In this document: positions 46,252-55,867 of the stretch, in pieces | Numbering within the stretch: the first letter of the stretch is position 1 | Layout: every line of letters begins with the position of its first letter | Assembly: GCF_003113495.2 (NCBI RefSeq) | Contig: NZ_CP084506.1 | Coordinates: 124,001 to 188,000, forward strand | Reading direction: 5' to 3' | DNA length: 64,000 nucleotides | Source of the DNA: Edwardsiella tarda ATCC 15947 = NBRC 105688 | Lineage (GTDB): Bacteria > Pseudomonadota > Gammaproteobacteria > Enterobacterales > Enterobacteriaceae | Translations under genes and position numbers: made by a program | The notes under the pieces: generated by a model | Databases searched by the model: none | Told to the model about the DNA's origin: nothing | The model's input: the letters and a program-made list of their open reading frames with translations, nothing else

Positions 46252-47711
46252 GATACCTCAGTCTCTCGCAGCGTCTTGCCCTGGTGTTTGCCCTGCTGCT
46301 GCTGGTCTGTAGTACCTTGACGGGCTGGTTACAGCTGCGTAGTAACGCCGCCTATAGCCATCAGGTGATCCAGCGTCTTTCCGCCGATCTGGCCAGCCAT
46401 ATCGCCCAGCATAATCCGCTGTTGCAGGCCGATGGCCTGAATCGAGCCTCGGTGAAACGACTATTCGACCAGCTGATGGCGGTGAATCCTAGCGTGGAGG
46501 TCTATCTGCTGGATAGCCAGGGGCAGATCATCGGCGATGCGGCTCCCGCGGGACGCATCGTGCGTCATCGTGTCGGCCTGGCGCCGATCGAAGCCTTCTT
46601 GGCCGGTCAGGCCTTACCACTATATGGCGATGATCCACGTAGTCGTGATGCTAAGAAGGTGTTTAGCGTCACGCCGTTGACCCTGAATGGCCATACCCGC
46701 GGCTATCTGTATGTGGTGTTGCTGGGGGAGGAGTATAACCGCTTGAGCGATGATGCCCGCCTCGGCTCGGCCTGGCGCATGGCGGGGTGGTCGATCGCCC
46801 TGATCCTGGGGTGTGGATTGCTGGCTTGGCTGCTGGCGTACCGTTGGGTGACGCGACCGGTACATGCCTTGACGCACCAAGTGGATCGTCTGGAGCGTGA
46901 AGGGTTGGAGACCTTGAGTCCGGAGACGTTGGCGGCGTTGCAGCGGGTGCAGGGCGAGGATGAGGTGGCGCGTCTGCAGCGGGCGTTTGGCCGTATGGCG
47001 CGGCGCATCACCGAGCAGTGGCGGCGTCTGGCCGATCAGGATCGTCAGCGGCGTGAGTTTATCACCACCGTGTCACACGACTTGCGCACACCGCTGACCT
47101 CGCTACACGGCTATCTGGAGACCCTGAGCCTGAAGCAGGAGAGTCTCGGCGAGGCGGATCGGCGGCGCTATCTGGCTACCGCCTTAACGCAGAGTCAGAA
47201 GGTGGGGCGCCTGGCTCAGCAGCTGTTCGAGCTGGCGCGGCTAGAGTACGGTGCGGTTAAGCCACAGTGCGAGCCTTTCTCCTTCGCCGAGTTGGTGCAG
47301 GATGTGTTCCAAAAGTTTGAGTTGGCCGCCGAGACGCGTGGCTTGACGCTGAGTACCGATGTGGTGGCGGGATTGCCTCCGATCACGGCGGATATCCATA
47401 TGATGGAGCGGGTATTGACCAACCTGCTGGATAACGCCTTGCGCCATACGCCGCCAGAGGGGCGCATCGTGGTCCGTCTATGGCAGGCGCAGGGACGCTT
47501 GTGGGTGGAGTTATGCGACAGTGGCCCCGGCGTGCCCGATGCATTGCGAGAGGCCCTATTCCAGCGGCCGTTATCATCCGCAGAACGACGCCACGAGAGT
47601 GGTGGCTTGGGACTCTTGATCGTGAAACGGATGCTGGCGCTACATGATGGCGATATCGCCTTGGTGACGGGACAGCCGGGAGCCTGTTTCCGCCTCTCTT
47701 TGCCACTGTAG
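46248..47711 (+). CDS. Sensor histidine kinase, partner of the OmpR-family regulator
   Basis: A 487-residue membrane sensor kinase. Helix 1 is at about 8-28, the periplasmic sensor at about 30-175, helix 2 at about 178-198, and HAMP follows. The dimerisation domain has phospho-acceptor His277 in VSHDLRTPL. The ATPase domain has the N box LTNLLDNALRHTP, the G1 box DSGPGVPD and G2 GGLGLLIVKRM. The periplasmic domain has no recognised ligand family. Translational coupling (ATGA) with the response regulator marks a cognate pair. Confidence 0.92.
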   Translation: MRYLSLSQRLALVFALLLLVCSTLTGWLQLRSNAAYSHQVIQRLSADLASHIAQHNPLLQADGLNRASVKRLFDQLMAVNPSVEVYLLDSQGQIIGDAAPAGRIVRHRVGLAPIEAFLAGQALPLYGDDPRSRDAKKVFSVTPLTLNGHTRGYLYVVLLGEEYNRLSDDARLGSAWRMAGWSIALILGCGLLAWLLAYRWVTRPVHALTHQVDRLEREGLETLSPETLAALQRVQGEDEVARLQRAFGRMARRITEQWRRLADQDRQRREFITTVSHDLRTPLTSLHGYLETLSLKQESLGEADRRRYLATALTQSQKVGRLAQQLFELARLEYGAVKPQCEPFSFAELVQDVFQKFELAAETRGLTLSTDVVAGLPPITADIHMMERVLTNLLDNALRHTPPEGRIVVRLWQAQGRLWVELCDSGPGVPDALREALFQRPLSSAERRHESGGLGLLIVKRMLALHDGDIALVTGQPGACFRLSLPL

Positions 47712-47712
47712 G

Positions 47713-47730
47713 CGCGCCCCGTAGGGCGCG
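47713..47730. terminator. Hairpin between the histidine kinase and gdhA
   Basis: A 7-bp GC-only stem CGCGCCC / GGGCGCG with a 4-nt loop, between convergent genes and without a U tract. Confidence 0.5.
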
Positions 47731-47739
47731 AGAAACGGA

Positions 47740-49086
47740 TTACAGAACCCCTTGGGCTAACATTGCGTCGGCAACCTTGACGAAACCGGCGATGTTGGCA
47801 CCACGAACGTAGTGGGTCGGGCCCGTCGGCTCACCGCTGTAGTCGACGCAGGCCTGGTGAATGTCCAGCATGATCTGATGCAGTCGCTGGTCGACTTCAT
47901 CGGCCTTCCATGACAGGCGTGCGGCATTCTGCGCCATCTCCAACCCCGAGGTGGCAACGCCGCCGGCATTGGCTGCCTTGCCGGGGGCGAACAACACGCC
48001 GGCCTGCAAGAAGAGATCCGTCGCTTCGATGGTGGTCGGCATGTTGGCGCCTTCGGCCACGGCACGTACCCCATTGGCGATCAGCATCCGGGCGGCTTCG
48101 CTGTCCAGTTCATTCTGGGTGGCGCATGGCAGGGCAATGTCGACCGGTACATGCCAGGGCTGCTGCCCTTCGAGGTAGGTTAGGCCGAGGGTACGCGCAT
48201 AGTCGGCGATGCGCCCGTCCGGCGAGGCCTTGATGGCGCAGAGTTGGGCCAGCTTCTCCGCCGTAAACCCCGCCTCATCCACCACGCTACCGTTGGAGTC
48301 GGAGGCGGTGATAACGCTAGCGCCTAGCGCCATCGCCTTCTCTATGGCGTACTGAGCCACGTTACCCGAACCCGAGACGGCGACACGCATCCCCTCCATC
48401 CCCAAGCCATGGCGTTGTAGCATGGCGTCGGTAAAGTAAACCAGACCATAGCCCGTCGCCTGTGGGCGCATCAGGCTGCCGCCGAAGGCCAGCCCCTTAC
48501 CGGTAAACACACAGGCGGTATGGTTGGCGAGCTTCTTCATCATCCCCGCCATATAGCCGACTTCGCGGCTTCCGACGCCGATATCACCGGCGGGGACATC
48601 CGTATCGGGGCCGAGATGACGGTATAGTTCGCCGATCAGTGCCTGGCAGAAACGCATGATTTCGCCATCGCTTTTCCCTTTGGGGTTAAAGTCGCTGCCC
48701 CCCTTGCCGCCCCCCATCGGTAGGGTGGTGAGGGCGTTTTTCAGCGTCTGCTCGAAGCCGAGGAACTTCAGGATCGACAAGTTGACAGAGGGATGGAAAC
48801 GCATTCCCCCTTTGTAGGGGCCGATGGCGGAGTTGAACTGTACGCGCCAGGCTCGGTTCACTTGCACCTGGTTGCGATCGTCGACCCAACTGACACGAAA
48901 CTGGATCACCCTTTCAGGCTCGATCAGGCGTTCCAGCAGGGCGGCCTGGCGATAGTGGGGATGCTGTTGTAGAAAGGGCCATAGGGTGGTCATGACTTCG
49001 CGTACGGCCTGGGCAAACTCTGGCTGGTGTGGGTCGCGCAATAGGACGTGCTGCATAAAGTGCTCGACGGAATCGATCGATGTCAT
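47740..49086 (-). CDS. gdhA: GdhA, NADP-specific glutamate dehydrogenase
   Basis: Cytosolic hexameric enzyme that aminates 2-oxoglutarate to glutamate with NADPH (448 residues; E. coli 447). GPYKGGMRFHPSVN and the catalytic-lysine segment LPMGGGKGGSDFNPKGKSD are present, followed by PAGDIGVGSREVGYM and the nucleotide-binding fold GSGNVAQYAIEKA. The start is MTSIDSVEHF (with AGGAG about 7 nt upstream); an upstream ATG would add 27 unrelated residues. Its position next to dtpB differs from E. coli. Confidence 0.97.
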   Translation of the reverse strand: MTSIDSVEHFMQHVLLRDPHQPEFAQAVREVMTTLWPFLQQHPHYRQAALLERLIEPERVIQFRVSWVDDRNQVQVNRAWRVQFNSAIGPYKGGMRFHPSVNLSILKFLGFEQTLKNALTTLPMGGGKGGSDFNPKGKSDGEIMRFCQALIGELYRHLGPDTDVPAGDIGVGSREVGYMAGMMKKLANHTACVFTGKGLAFGGSLMRPQATGYGLVYFTDAMLQRHGLGMEGMRVAVSGSGNVAQYAIEKAMALGASVITASDSNGSVVDEAGFTAEKLAQLCAIKASPDGRIADYARTLGLTYLEGQQPWHVPVDIALPCATQNELDSEAARMLIANGVRAVAEGANMPTTIEATDLFLQAGVLFAPGKAANAGGVATSGLEMAQNAARLSWKADEVDQRLHQIMLDIHQACVDYSGEPTGPTHYVRGANIAGFVKVADAMLAQGVL

Positions 49087-49220
49087 AGGAAACTCCTGGT
49101 GAGGGGCGGAGGGCACGTGGGTAGCCGGATAGCAGCGTTTGTGCTTAAAAAATAGGCTGATTGGCACTATAGCATCGCCATAGATTAGCGATGCAAGGAG
49201 TTTGCTGGCGAGGGGAGAAG

Positions 49221-49250
49221 AACAAAGCCCTGTGCTAGCAGGGCCTTGTT
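49221..49250 (-). terminator. Terminator of dtpB
   Basis: Twelve-base arms AACAAAGCCCTG / CAGGGCCTTGTT with one mismatch and a 6-nt loop. On the minus strand, 14 bp after the dtpB stop, it reads into TTTGTTCTTCTC. Confidence 0.75.
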
Positions 49251-49263
49251 ATACAGAGGATAA

Positions 49264-50739
49264 TCAGGCGTTTTGGCCGTCGCTTTGCGTATTCATCATG
49301 CGTTTGAGCCAAGGAACCAGGGCCGCCATTACCAGCGCGATGATCAGCGTCGCGATGCCGATCTTACCGAATACGCTGGTGTAGATGGGCAGTGTCTGTA
49401 ACGGATCGGTGATACCGTCTGGTACGGCGGTAAAGGTGGCGACATAGCCGCCGAGCAGGAAGGCGGCGGCTTGAGTCAGGAACCACATACCGAGGATGAA
49501 GCCCATCAGGTACTGGGGAACGAGGGCGGCGACCATTGCCAGACCCAGGGCGCTGATCATCAACTCACCCAGGCTCTGAAACAGGTAAACCAAGACCACA
49601 AACCACGGTGAGGTCAATCCTTGGGCGTCGGCGAACCATAGACCCGCAGCGGCGGCGGTCAGGAAGCCCAGCGAGCACAGCAGCATCCCCAGGGTAAACT
49701 TGGTCGGCATACTCAGATCGCGTCCACGACTACCGAGGTGAGTATAGATCGAGGCCAATACGGGGCTGGCGACCACCACCCAGAAGGGGTTGAGGGCCTG
49801 GAAGCTGACCGGGTTAATCGCGAAGCCGAGGATCTCATGACGCACGTTGTTGATGGCGAAGAAGTTGAGCGAGGTCGGCATTTGTGCGTAGAGGATGTAG
49901 AACAGTACGGCTTCGAGCATCAGGATAAAGGCGACGAACATACGGTTACGTCCCTGGGTATCTTGCTTGAAGGCCTCGCGGAAGAAAAAGTAGATCACGA
50001 CCACGGAGACGGCGATCAACACGATGTTCGCTACGCCGACGTTATGCATCAGCCAGGCGCAGATAGCAATCATGACCACAGAGCCGGCCAGAACGAGCAA
50101 CAGCTTGCCGTAGTTCAGAGGCAGATGGTCTGGCTCGGAGCCGAGGCTACGCACCATGCCGCGGCAGGCAAAGTAGACCAACAAGGCGACGATCAACCCT
50201 GCGCCGCACAGATTATAGGTCACGGCGTAGCCGAAGCGTTCGGCGATGATCGGTGCCAGGGAGAGCGAAATCAACGAGCCGATGTTGATCGACATGTAGA
50301 ACAGCGTGAACGCCCCATCGAGGCGCGGATCTTTCGGCGGATAGCATTTGGAGAGCAGGCTGGCGGGATTGGCCTTAAATAGTCCGTTGCCGACGGCGAT
50401 GGTGCCGAGGGCGACGAAGATCATCTGCGGTTTGAGCAGCGACATCCCGGTCATAAAGTAGCCCAGGGCCAGCACGATAGCGCCAAGCACCATGGTGCGT
50501 TTCGTCCCGAGCAGATGGTCACCGACGTAACCGCCGATAGAGATCAGGCCGTAGACCAAGGCAGCGAAGGCACCGAAGGTGATAAAGGCTTGTTCTTGGG
50601 AGAATCCTAGCTGTTTTACGAAGAAGACGGCCAGAATTCCTTGTACGCCGTAATAACCGAAACGTTCCCATAATTCTATGAAAAATATCATGAAAAATGG
50701 CTTTGGCTGCTGGAGCAAGCCCGGCGTGGTGGTGTTCAT
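49264..50739 (-). CDS. dtpB: DtpB, proton-dependent di/tripeptide permease
   Basis: POT/PTR-family peptide symporter of the inner membrane (491 residues; E. coli DtpB/YhiP 489). It has the proton-coupling motif ExxERFxYY at residues 22-30 (ELWERFGYY), [14 protein letters not shown] after helix 2, and [13 protein letters not shown] near residue 160. About 12-14 membrane helices are expected. It keeps the E. coli neighbours uspA and uspB on one side but is separated from rsmJ by the sugar and two-component genes. Confidence 0.97.
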   Translation of the reverse strand: MNTTTPGLLQQPKPFFMIFFIELWERFGYYGVQGILAVFFVKQLGFSQEQAFITFGAFAALVYGLISIGGYVGDHLLGTKRTMVLGAIVLALGYFMTGMSLLKPQMIFVALGTIAVGNGLFKANPASLLSKCYPPKDPRLDGAFTLFYMSINIGSLISLSLAPIIAERFGYAVTYNLCGAGLIVALLVYFACRGMVRSLGSEPDHLPLNYGKLLLVLAGSVVMIAICAWLMHNVGVANIVLIAVSVVVIYFFFREAFKQDTQGRNRMFVAFILMLEAVLFYILYAQMPTSLNFFAINNVRHEILGFAINPVSFQALNPFWVVVASPVLASIYTHLGSRGRDLSMPTKFTLGMLLCSLGFLTAAAAGLWFADAQGLTSPWFVVLVYLFQSLGELMISALGLAMVAALVPQYLMGFILGMWFLTQAAAFLLGGYVATFTAVPDGITDPLQTLPIYTSVFGKIGIATLIIALVMAALVPWLKRMMNTQSDGQNA

Positions 50740-50940
50740 TGTGGTTGGCCTCAGATTATTGTTATGTTGGTAAAAGTGATTGCGTGATGCATAGGTACAT
50801 CTTGATGAAATAGAATTCTATTTTATAAACAAATCTACTGTATTAAATGTGGTATTTAACCGTGATTACTAGATTATTATTTTGATTGTCGGTTAATTGA
50901 GCGCTTGTTCACTCTTTTGCTAAAAGTTGGCGGGAAAGAA

Positions 50941-50971
50941 ACAAAAACGCCACGGCGTGAGCGCCGTGGCG
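50941..50971 (-). terminator. Terminator of uspA
   Basis: A perfect 10-bp stem CGCCACGGCG / CGCCGTGGCG with a 4-nt loop. On the minus strand it is followed by TTTTTGTTT and starts 30 bp after the uspA stop. Confidence 0.93.
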
Positions 50972-51000
50972 GGGGGAAGAACCGGGGATATTAGTGCAAA

Positions 51001-51438
51001 TTAATCGTCTTCTTCGTCTTTTAGCGGCACGATCAACATGTCGATATGCACGGTATTGATCAGCTGACGTGCGGAGGACATCAGCTTACTCCAGAAATCT
51101 TGATGATGGCCACACAGCACCAGGTCCATATCATACTTCTTGATGGCGTCGACCAAGACCTGACCGAGGTCACCGCTGCCGCTCAGGGTCTCGGTGATCG
51201 GATAACCGGCATGTTGAGATAACTCGGTTAAGGCGTGATGCGTCTCATCGGAAATACGCTTCTGCATATCCCCCAAGTTGACGTCGATTAGACCGGTATA
51301 AAGATCGGAGTAGTTGACGTCTACGTGGATCAACGAAACCTTCGCGTCGTAGGGGCGTGCCATGGACACGGCTTTTTCGACCAGTATGTTACTTTCCGGG
51401 GAAAGGTCTACAGCAACCAGAATGTGTTTATAAGCCAT
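51001..51438 (-). CDS. uspA: UspA, universal stress protein A
   Basis: Cytosolic stress protein of 145 residues (E. coli 144) with the UspA alpha/beta fold, induced on growth arrest and other stresses. The N-terminal [13 protein letters not shown] and the [20 protein letters not shown] segment are conserved. The C-terminal Usp motif lacks the ATP-binding GxxG pattern, as in true UspA. It is divergent from uspB across a 613-bp spacer that is longer and more structured than I would expect. Confidence 0.97.
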   Translation of the reverse strand: MAYKHILVAVDLSPESNILVEKAVSMARPYDAKVSLIHVDVNYSDLYTGLIDVNLGDMQKRISDETHHALTELSQHAGYPITETLSGSGDLGQVLVDAIKKYDMDLVLCGHHQDFWSKLMSSARQLINTVHIDMLIVPLKDEEDD

Positions 51439-51609
51439 AAGAGCGCTCCTTCCTAAAGCCGGTTAACGGGTATCACAGGTTTCGTCTGCCACGGCGGGCG
51501 TGCTGGCGATACCTGTATAATAGCACTGTCCGGATCGTGAGATATGTCATACGGCTCACAGGGTCGTGGTCGCGTTGCTCACCCAGAGAAGACCGTGACC
51601 GGAAAGTGT

Positions 51610-51668
51610 TAGGCTGTGTCCCGCAATGGCGCCTTCGATGCACATACACCCTTGCGGGACATAGCCTA
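51610..51668. repeat. 17-bp inverted repeat in the uspA-uspB spacer
   Basis: Arms TAGGCTGTGTCCCGCAA (51610-51626) and TTGCGGGACATAGCCTA (51652-51668) match at 16 of 17 positions (17 with a G-U pair in RNA), around a 25-nt loop. Confidence 0.8.
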
Positions 51669-51706
51669 GTAATATGATTAACTCATTTTTTATAAGGATC
51701 ACCGCA

Positions 51707-51801
51707 GGGTAAATCAAGCACTGTTTCCCGATTGCGTGCAAAAGTTGATTTACCCCCAAGATAATGCCGCCTCGGACGGCATTTTGACGGCGACTTCGCC
51801 G
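51707..51801. repeat. Stacked hairpins in the uspA-uspB spacer
   Basis: Arms GGGTAAATCAA (51707-51717) and TTGATTTACCC (51745-51755) pair perfectly, with an inner GCAC/GTGC stem. Then AATGCCG/CGGCATT (51763-51783) is followed by TT, and CGGCGA/TCGCCG (51788-51801). Together they suggest a folded transcript with a possible terminator at 51763-51785. Confidence 0.65.
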
Positions 51802-52051
51802 AATATATAATGAAATCTTTAACCTATAGCGTAGTGGATCCGCGCTCGCCAGGGCTGAAAGAAATAATTTTTGTGATCTTCGCACGCGTCGCCGCCAGAT
51901 TTCCTACACTAATAATTGTACTCCCTCGGGCAGGGAATACCGTCTCTTGATGACAACACCATGGGTCGGCGGCACGCTACGCCGACATTGTCGAGTTCAG
52001 TATCGCGTCCTCGGCAGCGTTATGCCGTGAGGATGCCAGGAGGGGGAAATC

Positions 52052-52387
52052 ATGATTAATACCGTCGCACTATTCTGGGCGTTGTTTATTGTGTGCGTAG
52101 TCAACATGCTACGTTATTACTCCTCTCTGCGCTCCCTATTGATAGTCTTGCGCGGTTGCGATCCCTTGCTCTATCAATATGTCGATGGCAGTGGTTTCTT
52201 TACCAGTCATGGTCAACCGAGTAAGCAGTTACGCCTGGTGCGCTATATCTATGAGCGTCGTTACAACGATCACCATGACGATGAGTTCATTCGCCGTTGT
52301 GAGCGGTTACGCCGCCAATTTATCTTGACCAGCGCCCTGTGCGGATTGGTTACCCTCGCCTTGATTGGGTTAGCCATCTGGCACTGA
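52052..52387 (+). CDS. uspB: UspB, universal stress protein B
   Basis: A 111-residue inner-membrane protein, the same length as E. coli UspB. It has helices near residues 3-22 and 90-110, and the conserved [21 protein letters not shown] and [28 protein letters not shown] blocks (ends YNDHH and SALCG). In E. coli it is sigma-S dependent and needed for ethanol resistance in stationary phase. AGGAGGGG precedes the ATG. Confidence 0.96.
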   Translation: MINTVALFWALFIVCVVNMLRYYSSLRSLLIVLRGCDPLLYQYVDGSGFFTSHGQPSKQLRLVRYIYERRYNDHHDDEFIRRCERLRRQFILTSALCGLVTLALIGLAIWH

Positions 52388-52545
52388 CGAAATACGCGCG
52401 TTGCCTAACCGAGCGGATTGTTATAGGGTAAAAGGGAATCTTCCATTACGGATATCAATGACTATGTCAGTACAGCGTCGCCTGCTAAACCTACTTCTTC
52501 TCCTTAGCACCTAGGGCGGCCTGCTTACACCATCTATTTTCTCAG

Positions 52546-52570
52546 GGCCGCCGGATGGCGGCCTTGTTGT
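52546..52570 (+). terminator. Terminator downstream of uspB
   Basis: Stem GGCCGCC / GGCGGCC with a GGAT loop followed by TTGTTGT. It lies about 160 bp after uspB and 53 bp before the symporter gene, so it separates their transcripts. Confidence 0.75.
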
Positions 52571-52622
52571 AGGTAAACCTCAAGACGTACTCCGGCGATT
52601 CCCCATCCAGCGGAGTGATGTT

Positions 52623-53972
52623 ATGAGTCAAGTGTTAGACAGCTCACCGGCGGTGAGCCGCGTTCCCCAGTGGTCGTCGCGAGTGGGCCACATCCTGGCC
52701 GCCGCCGGATCGGCGATCGGGATCGGTGCCATCTGGAAATTCCCCTATGTGACGGCGACCAATGGCGGCGGTGCCTTCCTGCTGTTGTTCCTTCTGTTTA
52801 GCTTTACCCTGGGATTGGCGGTCTTTATGGCCGAGACCCTGCTGGGCAGCCATAGCCGTCAGAGCGTGGTGCAGGCATTCCGCCAGTTGTGCGGGCGTCA
52901 TTGGGGGTGGGTCGGCTTGCTCGGTATCGTGACCAGTTGGTGCATCTACAGTTTTTATAGTGTGGTCGGCGGCTGGACAGTCGGCTATGCGTTGATGGCG
53001 GGGGCCGGGCGCTTGCAGAGCGACCATGCACAGGGATTTCAGGCGCTGTTCAGTCACTATATTAGTCATCCCTATTGGCCAGTCGTGACCCACCTGTTGT
53101 TCGCCGCACTGACCGCCTATGTGGTATTGGGCGGGGTACAGCGCGGGGTGGAGAAGGCGGTGAAGGTGATGATGCCGCTGTTGCTGTTGATCATGGTAGC
53201 GTTGATCGTCATCGCGTTGACCTTGCCGGGGGCCACCGCCGGCTTACGCCTGTTTCTGTGGCCCGACTTTAGCCATCTGAGCGGAAAAAGCGTCTTGGAT
53301 GCGTTGGGCTTAGCCTTCTTTTCCCTGTCCGTCGGCCTGGGGATCCATACCACGTATGGTGCCTACTTGCCGAGTAGTGATGGCGTGGCGCGATCCAGCC
53401 TGTGGGTGGTGGCGCTCTCTTGTCTGGTCTGTGTGCTGGCCGGTTTGATGATCTTTCCGGCGCTGAGTGCCGCCGGTCTGGATCCGAGCGCAGGACCGGG
53501 GCTGACCTTTATGACCATGCCGGTCTTCTTTAGTCATCTGCCTTTTGCCTCACTGTGGGCGTCGGCATTTTTTATCTTGCTGTTGCTGGCGGCACTCTCT
53601 TCCTCTATCTCCTTACTGGAGCATATCGTGGCCTTCGCCTGTGGCCGCTGGGGATGGTCGCGCCGTAATGCCACTCTGTTGGTCAGCGCCAGCATCATGC
53701 TGGCAGGCATCCCGGTTACACTGTCGTTTGGCCCACTGGCGGATTACACCTGGGCGGGGCGCTCGCTGTTCGACTGGTTGGATTTTCTGACCTCTAACCT
53801 GATGATGCCGCTGTTCGCCATCGTCATCTGCCTGCTGTTCGGTTGGTCATCTCGACTGGAAGGGTTGTTGCCGTCGACTCTGTCGCCGCTGTGGCGCCGG
53901 GCGTTGCGTTTTACCTGGCGCTATGCGGCTCCGTTATGCATCGGGGTGATCTTGTTACATGGCGTGTGGTAA
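52623..53972 (+). CDS. Sodium:neurotransmitter symporter family (NSS/LeuT-type) transporter
   Basis: A 449-residue sodium-dependent amino-acid transporter of the LeuT fold. The helix 1 signature GHILAAAGSAIGIGAIWKFPYVTATNGGGAF (ends GHILA and GGGAF, residues about 22-52) carries the unwound sodium/substrate site. Helix 6 and later blocks include FFSLSVGLGIHTTYGAYLP and the helix 8 LAALSSSISLLEHI sodium site. About 11-12 helices. Substrate unknown, but bacterial homologues carry Trp, Ala, Tyr or similar. GGAG precedes the ATG. It sits between uspB and pitA, where E. coli has no such gene. Confidence 0.93.
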   Translation: MSQVLDSSPAVSRVPQWSSRVGHILAAAGSAIGIGAIWKFPYVTATNGGGAFLLLFLLFSFTLGLAVFMAETLLGSHSRQSVVQAFRQLCGRHWGWVGLLGIVTSWCIYSFYSVVGGWTVGYALMAGAGRLQSDHAQGFQALFSHYISHPYWPVVTHLLFAALTAYVVLGGVQRGVEKAVKVMMPLLLLIMVALIVIALTLPGATAGLRLFLWPDFSHLSGKSVLDALGLAFFSLSVGLGIHTTYGAYLPSSDGVARSSLWVVALSCLVCVLAGLMIFPALSAAGLDPSAGPGLTFMTMPVFFSHLPFASLWASAFFILLLLAALSSSISLLEHIVAFACGRWGWSRRNATLLVSASIMLAGIPVTLSFGPLADYTWAGRSLFDWLDFLTSNLMMPLFAIVICLLFGWSSRLEGLLPSTLSPLWRRALRFTWRYAAPLCIGVILLHGVW

Positions 53973-54051
53973 GAGGGGGCGCTGGGCGTGATCCTGTCGT
54001 TGTAGGTATCGCGTCGTACCAGGTGCGCGCCGATGCGCCTGAGGTAAAAAA

Positions 54052-54072
54052 AAGCCCGTCAATGACGGGCTT
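54052..54072. terminator. Terminator between the NSS transporter and pitA
   Basis: A perfect 9-bp stem AAGCCCGTC / GACGGGCTT with a 3-nt loop. On the minus strand it is followed by a run of eight T, so it mainly serves pitA; on the plus strand the U tract is weaker. Confidence 0.9.
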
Positions 54073-54091
54073 AGTCTTCATTAGCGGGCGT

Positions 54092-55588
54092 TTAGACGAC
54101 GAAGGTTAACGCCAGCCAGTACAACAGACTGGAAATGACGATCGCCATCGGCAGGGTTAATACCCAGGCCAGCAGGATGTTTTTCACCGTCTTACCCTGC
54201 ACGCCGCCGCCATCGACCAGCATGGTGCCGGTCACGGCCGAGGAGAGCACGTGAGTGGTGGAAACCGGCATCCCGGTATAGCTGGCGACACCGATGGAGA
54301 TGGCGGCGGTCATCTGAGCCGACACCCCTTGTGCATAGGTCATCCCCTTCTTACCGATCTTCTCACCGATGGTCGTCGCAACGCGACGCCAGCCGACCAT
54401 GGTGCCCAGCGACAGGGCCAGTGCGACGGCGACGATGATCCACATCGGAGCATATTCGACGGTCGCCAGCAGATCTTTACGCAGGTCGCCCAGGAAGCGT
54501 TTGTTGCTATCGCTGGTTTCCGGCAGTTTGGCGACCTTACCGGCCGTATCGGCCACGCACATCAGTAGGCGACGCATATGGCTGCGTTGATCGACGGTCA
54601 GTTGATCATAGTTTTGCAGATCGGCCAGCATACCTTGCGCACTGGCGATGGCGACTTGCGCCCGTGCCGGGTTGCAATGGAAGATCTTGCTGCCCTGTCC
54701 CTCTTCACTCGCCGGGATCTCCGGCTCGGTGTTGATGACATGGCTCAGGTCAGCCTGATGTTGGCGATAATACTGATCCAGATGGGTGATGGCATCGCGT
54801 GTACGGGCGATGTCATATCCGGTGGCATCCATGTTCATCACGAAGCCCGCCGGGGCGACGCCGATCAACACCAGCATCAGCAGACCGATCCCTTTCTGGC
54901 CGTCGTTGGCGCCGTGGGAGAAGCTGACACCAATGGCAGAGACGATCAGGGCGATACGCGTCCAGAACGGTGGCTTGCGTTTGCCGTCGATCTTCTCGCG
55001 CTCGGCCGGCGTCATATGGATGCGGCGACGCTTCTTGGTGCCGCTCCAGTAACGACGCAAACACCATACCATGAGACCCGCCAGCAGCAGGCCGACGATC
55101 GGCGAGATGATCAATGACAGGAAGATCTCAATCATCTTAGGGATATTGAGGGCATCGACCACCGAGGTGTGCGTCATCAGCGCGTTCGTGAGCGCGATAC
55201 CGATGATGGCACCGATCAGGGTGTGCGAGCTGGAGGCCGGTAGGCCGAAGTACCAGGTGCCCAGGTTCCAGATGATCGCCGCCAACAGCAGGGAGAACAT
55301 CATCGCCAAACCATGGGAAGAGCCGACGTTCAGCAACAGATCGGTCGGCAGCAGGTGAACGATGGCATAGGCCACGCTCAGACCGCCCAACATGACGCCG
55401 AGGAAGTTAAAAATACCGGACATTACCACGGCGATCTGCGAGCGCAGTGCACGGGTGTAAATGACGGTGGCGACCGCGTTGGCCGTATCATGGAAGCCAT
55501 TGATGGCTTCGTAGAACAGCACAAACAGCAGTGCGAGGACTAACATTAGGCCAGTATGGAAATCTAGCCCTGCAAAGAGATGTAGCAT
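54092..55588 (-). CDS. pitA: PitA, low-affinity phosphate/metal-phosphate transporter
   Basis: Inner-membrane inorganic phosphate transporter that moves metal-phosphate complexes with protons (498 residues; E. coli 499). The two family signatures are present: [18 protein letters not shown] near residue 32 and [14 protein letters not shown] near residue 225. A soluble central insert (about 265-370) is followed by the C-terminal helices with [16 protein letters not shown]. The start is [13 protein letters not shown]; an upstream ATG adding 34 residues has no support. It is the end of the E. coli-like gor-to-pitA order. Confidence 0.96.
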   Translation of the reverse strand: MLHLFAGLDFHTGLMLVLALLFVLFYEAINGFHDTANAVATVIYTRALRSQIAVVMSGIFNFLGVMLGGLSVAYAIVHLLPTDLLLNVGSSHGLAMMFSLLLAAIIWNLGTWYFGLPASSSHTLIGAIIGIALTNALMTHTSVVDALNIPKMIEIFLSLIISPIVGLLLAGLMVWCLRRYWSGTKKRRRIHMTPAEREKIDGKRKPPFWTRIALIVSAIGVSFSHGANDGQKGIGLLMLVLIGVAPAGFVMNMDATGYDIARTRDAITHLDQYYRQHQADLSHVINTEPEIPASEEGQGSKIFHCNPARAQVAIASAQGMLADLQNYDQLTVDQRSHMRRLLMCVADTAGKVAKLPETSDSNKRFLGDLRKDLLATVEYAPMWIIVAVALALSLGTMVGWRRVATTIGEKIGKKGMTYAQGVSAQMTAAISIGVASYTGMPVSTTHVLSSAVTGTMLVDGGGVQGKTVKNILLAWVLTLPMAIVISSLLYWLALTFVV

Positions 55589-55835
55589 ATGCGTTACGCC
55601 AGTTTGTGGACATGAACGCGGCGCATTATCGGCGAGAAGACTGGCCGGGGAAAAGGAAAATATGACGTTTTTTTGATTTGCCGATGACAAAAGGAGGTAT
55701 GAACTTAAGACTACTCTTAGTATTTCATAAAGTTATAAGCATTATGACAGTAAAAATTTTTTATATCATGATTGGCATTGTAATGGTATTTCTTTGTTTA
55801 TTCGGCGAGTTACGCCGCTTTTCGCACCAATGTGG

Positions 55836-55862
55836 CCGATGCGCCGCGAAGCGGCGCATCGG
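55836..55862. terminator. Hairpin at the 3' end of mgtB
   Basis: A perfect 12-bp stem CCGATGCGCCGC / GCGGCGCATCGG with a GAA loop, 5 bp after the mgtB stop. There is no U tract after it, so it is either a rho-aided terminator or a 3'-end stabiliser. Confidence 0.65.
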
Positions 55863-55867
55863 TAGGA

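Larger units (their letters stand above)
51439..52051. promoter_or_regulatory. uspA-uspB divergent spacer
   Basis: A 613-bp non-coding stretch that must hold the promoters of both stress genes. It contains two long inverted repeats and two short hairpins between 51610 and 51801 (listed separately). No open frame in it looks like a real gene. Confidence 0.6.

Noticed and set aside
51556..51885. A 109-codon minus-strand frame between uspA and uspB
   Set aside because: It runs through all the inverted repeats, has no good ribosome site and no recognisable domain; the non-coding structures explain the region better.
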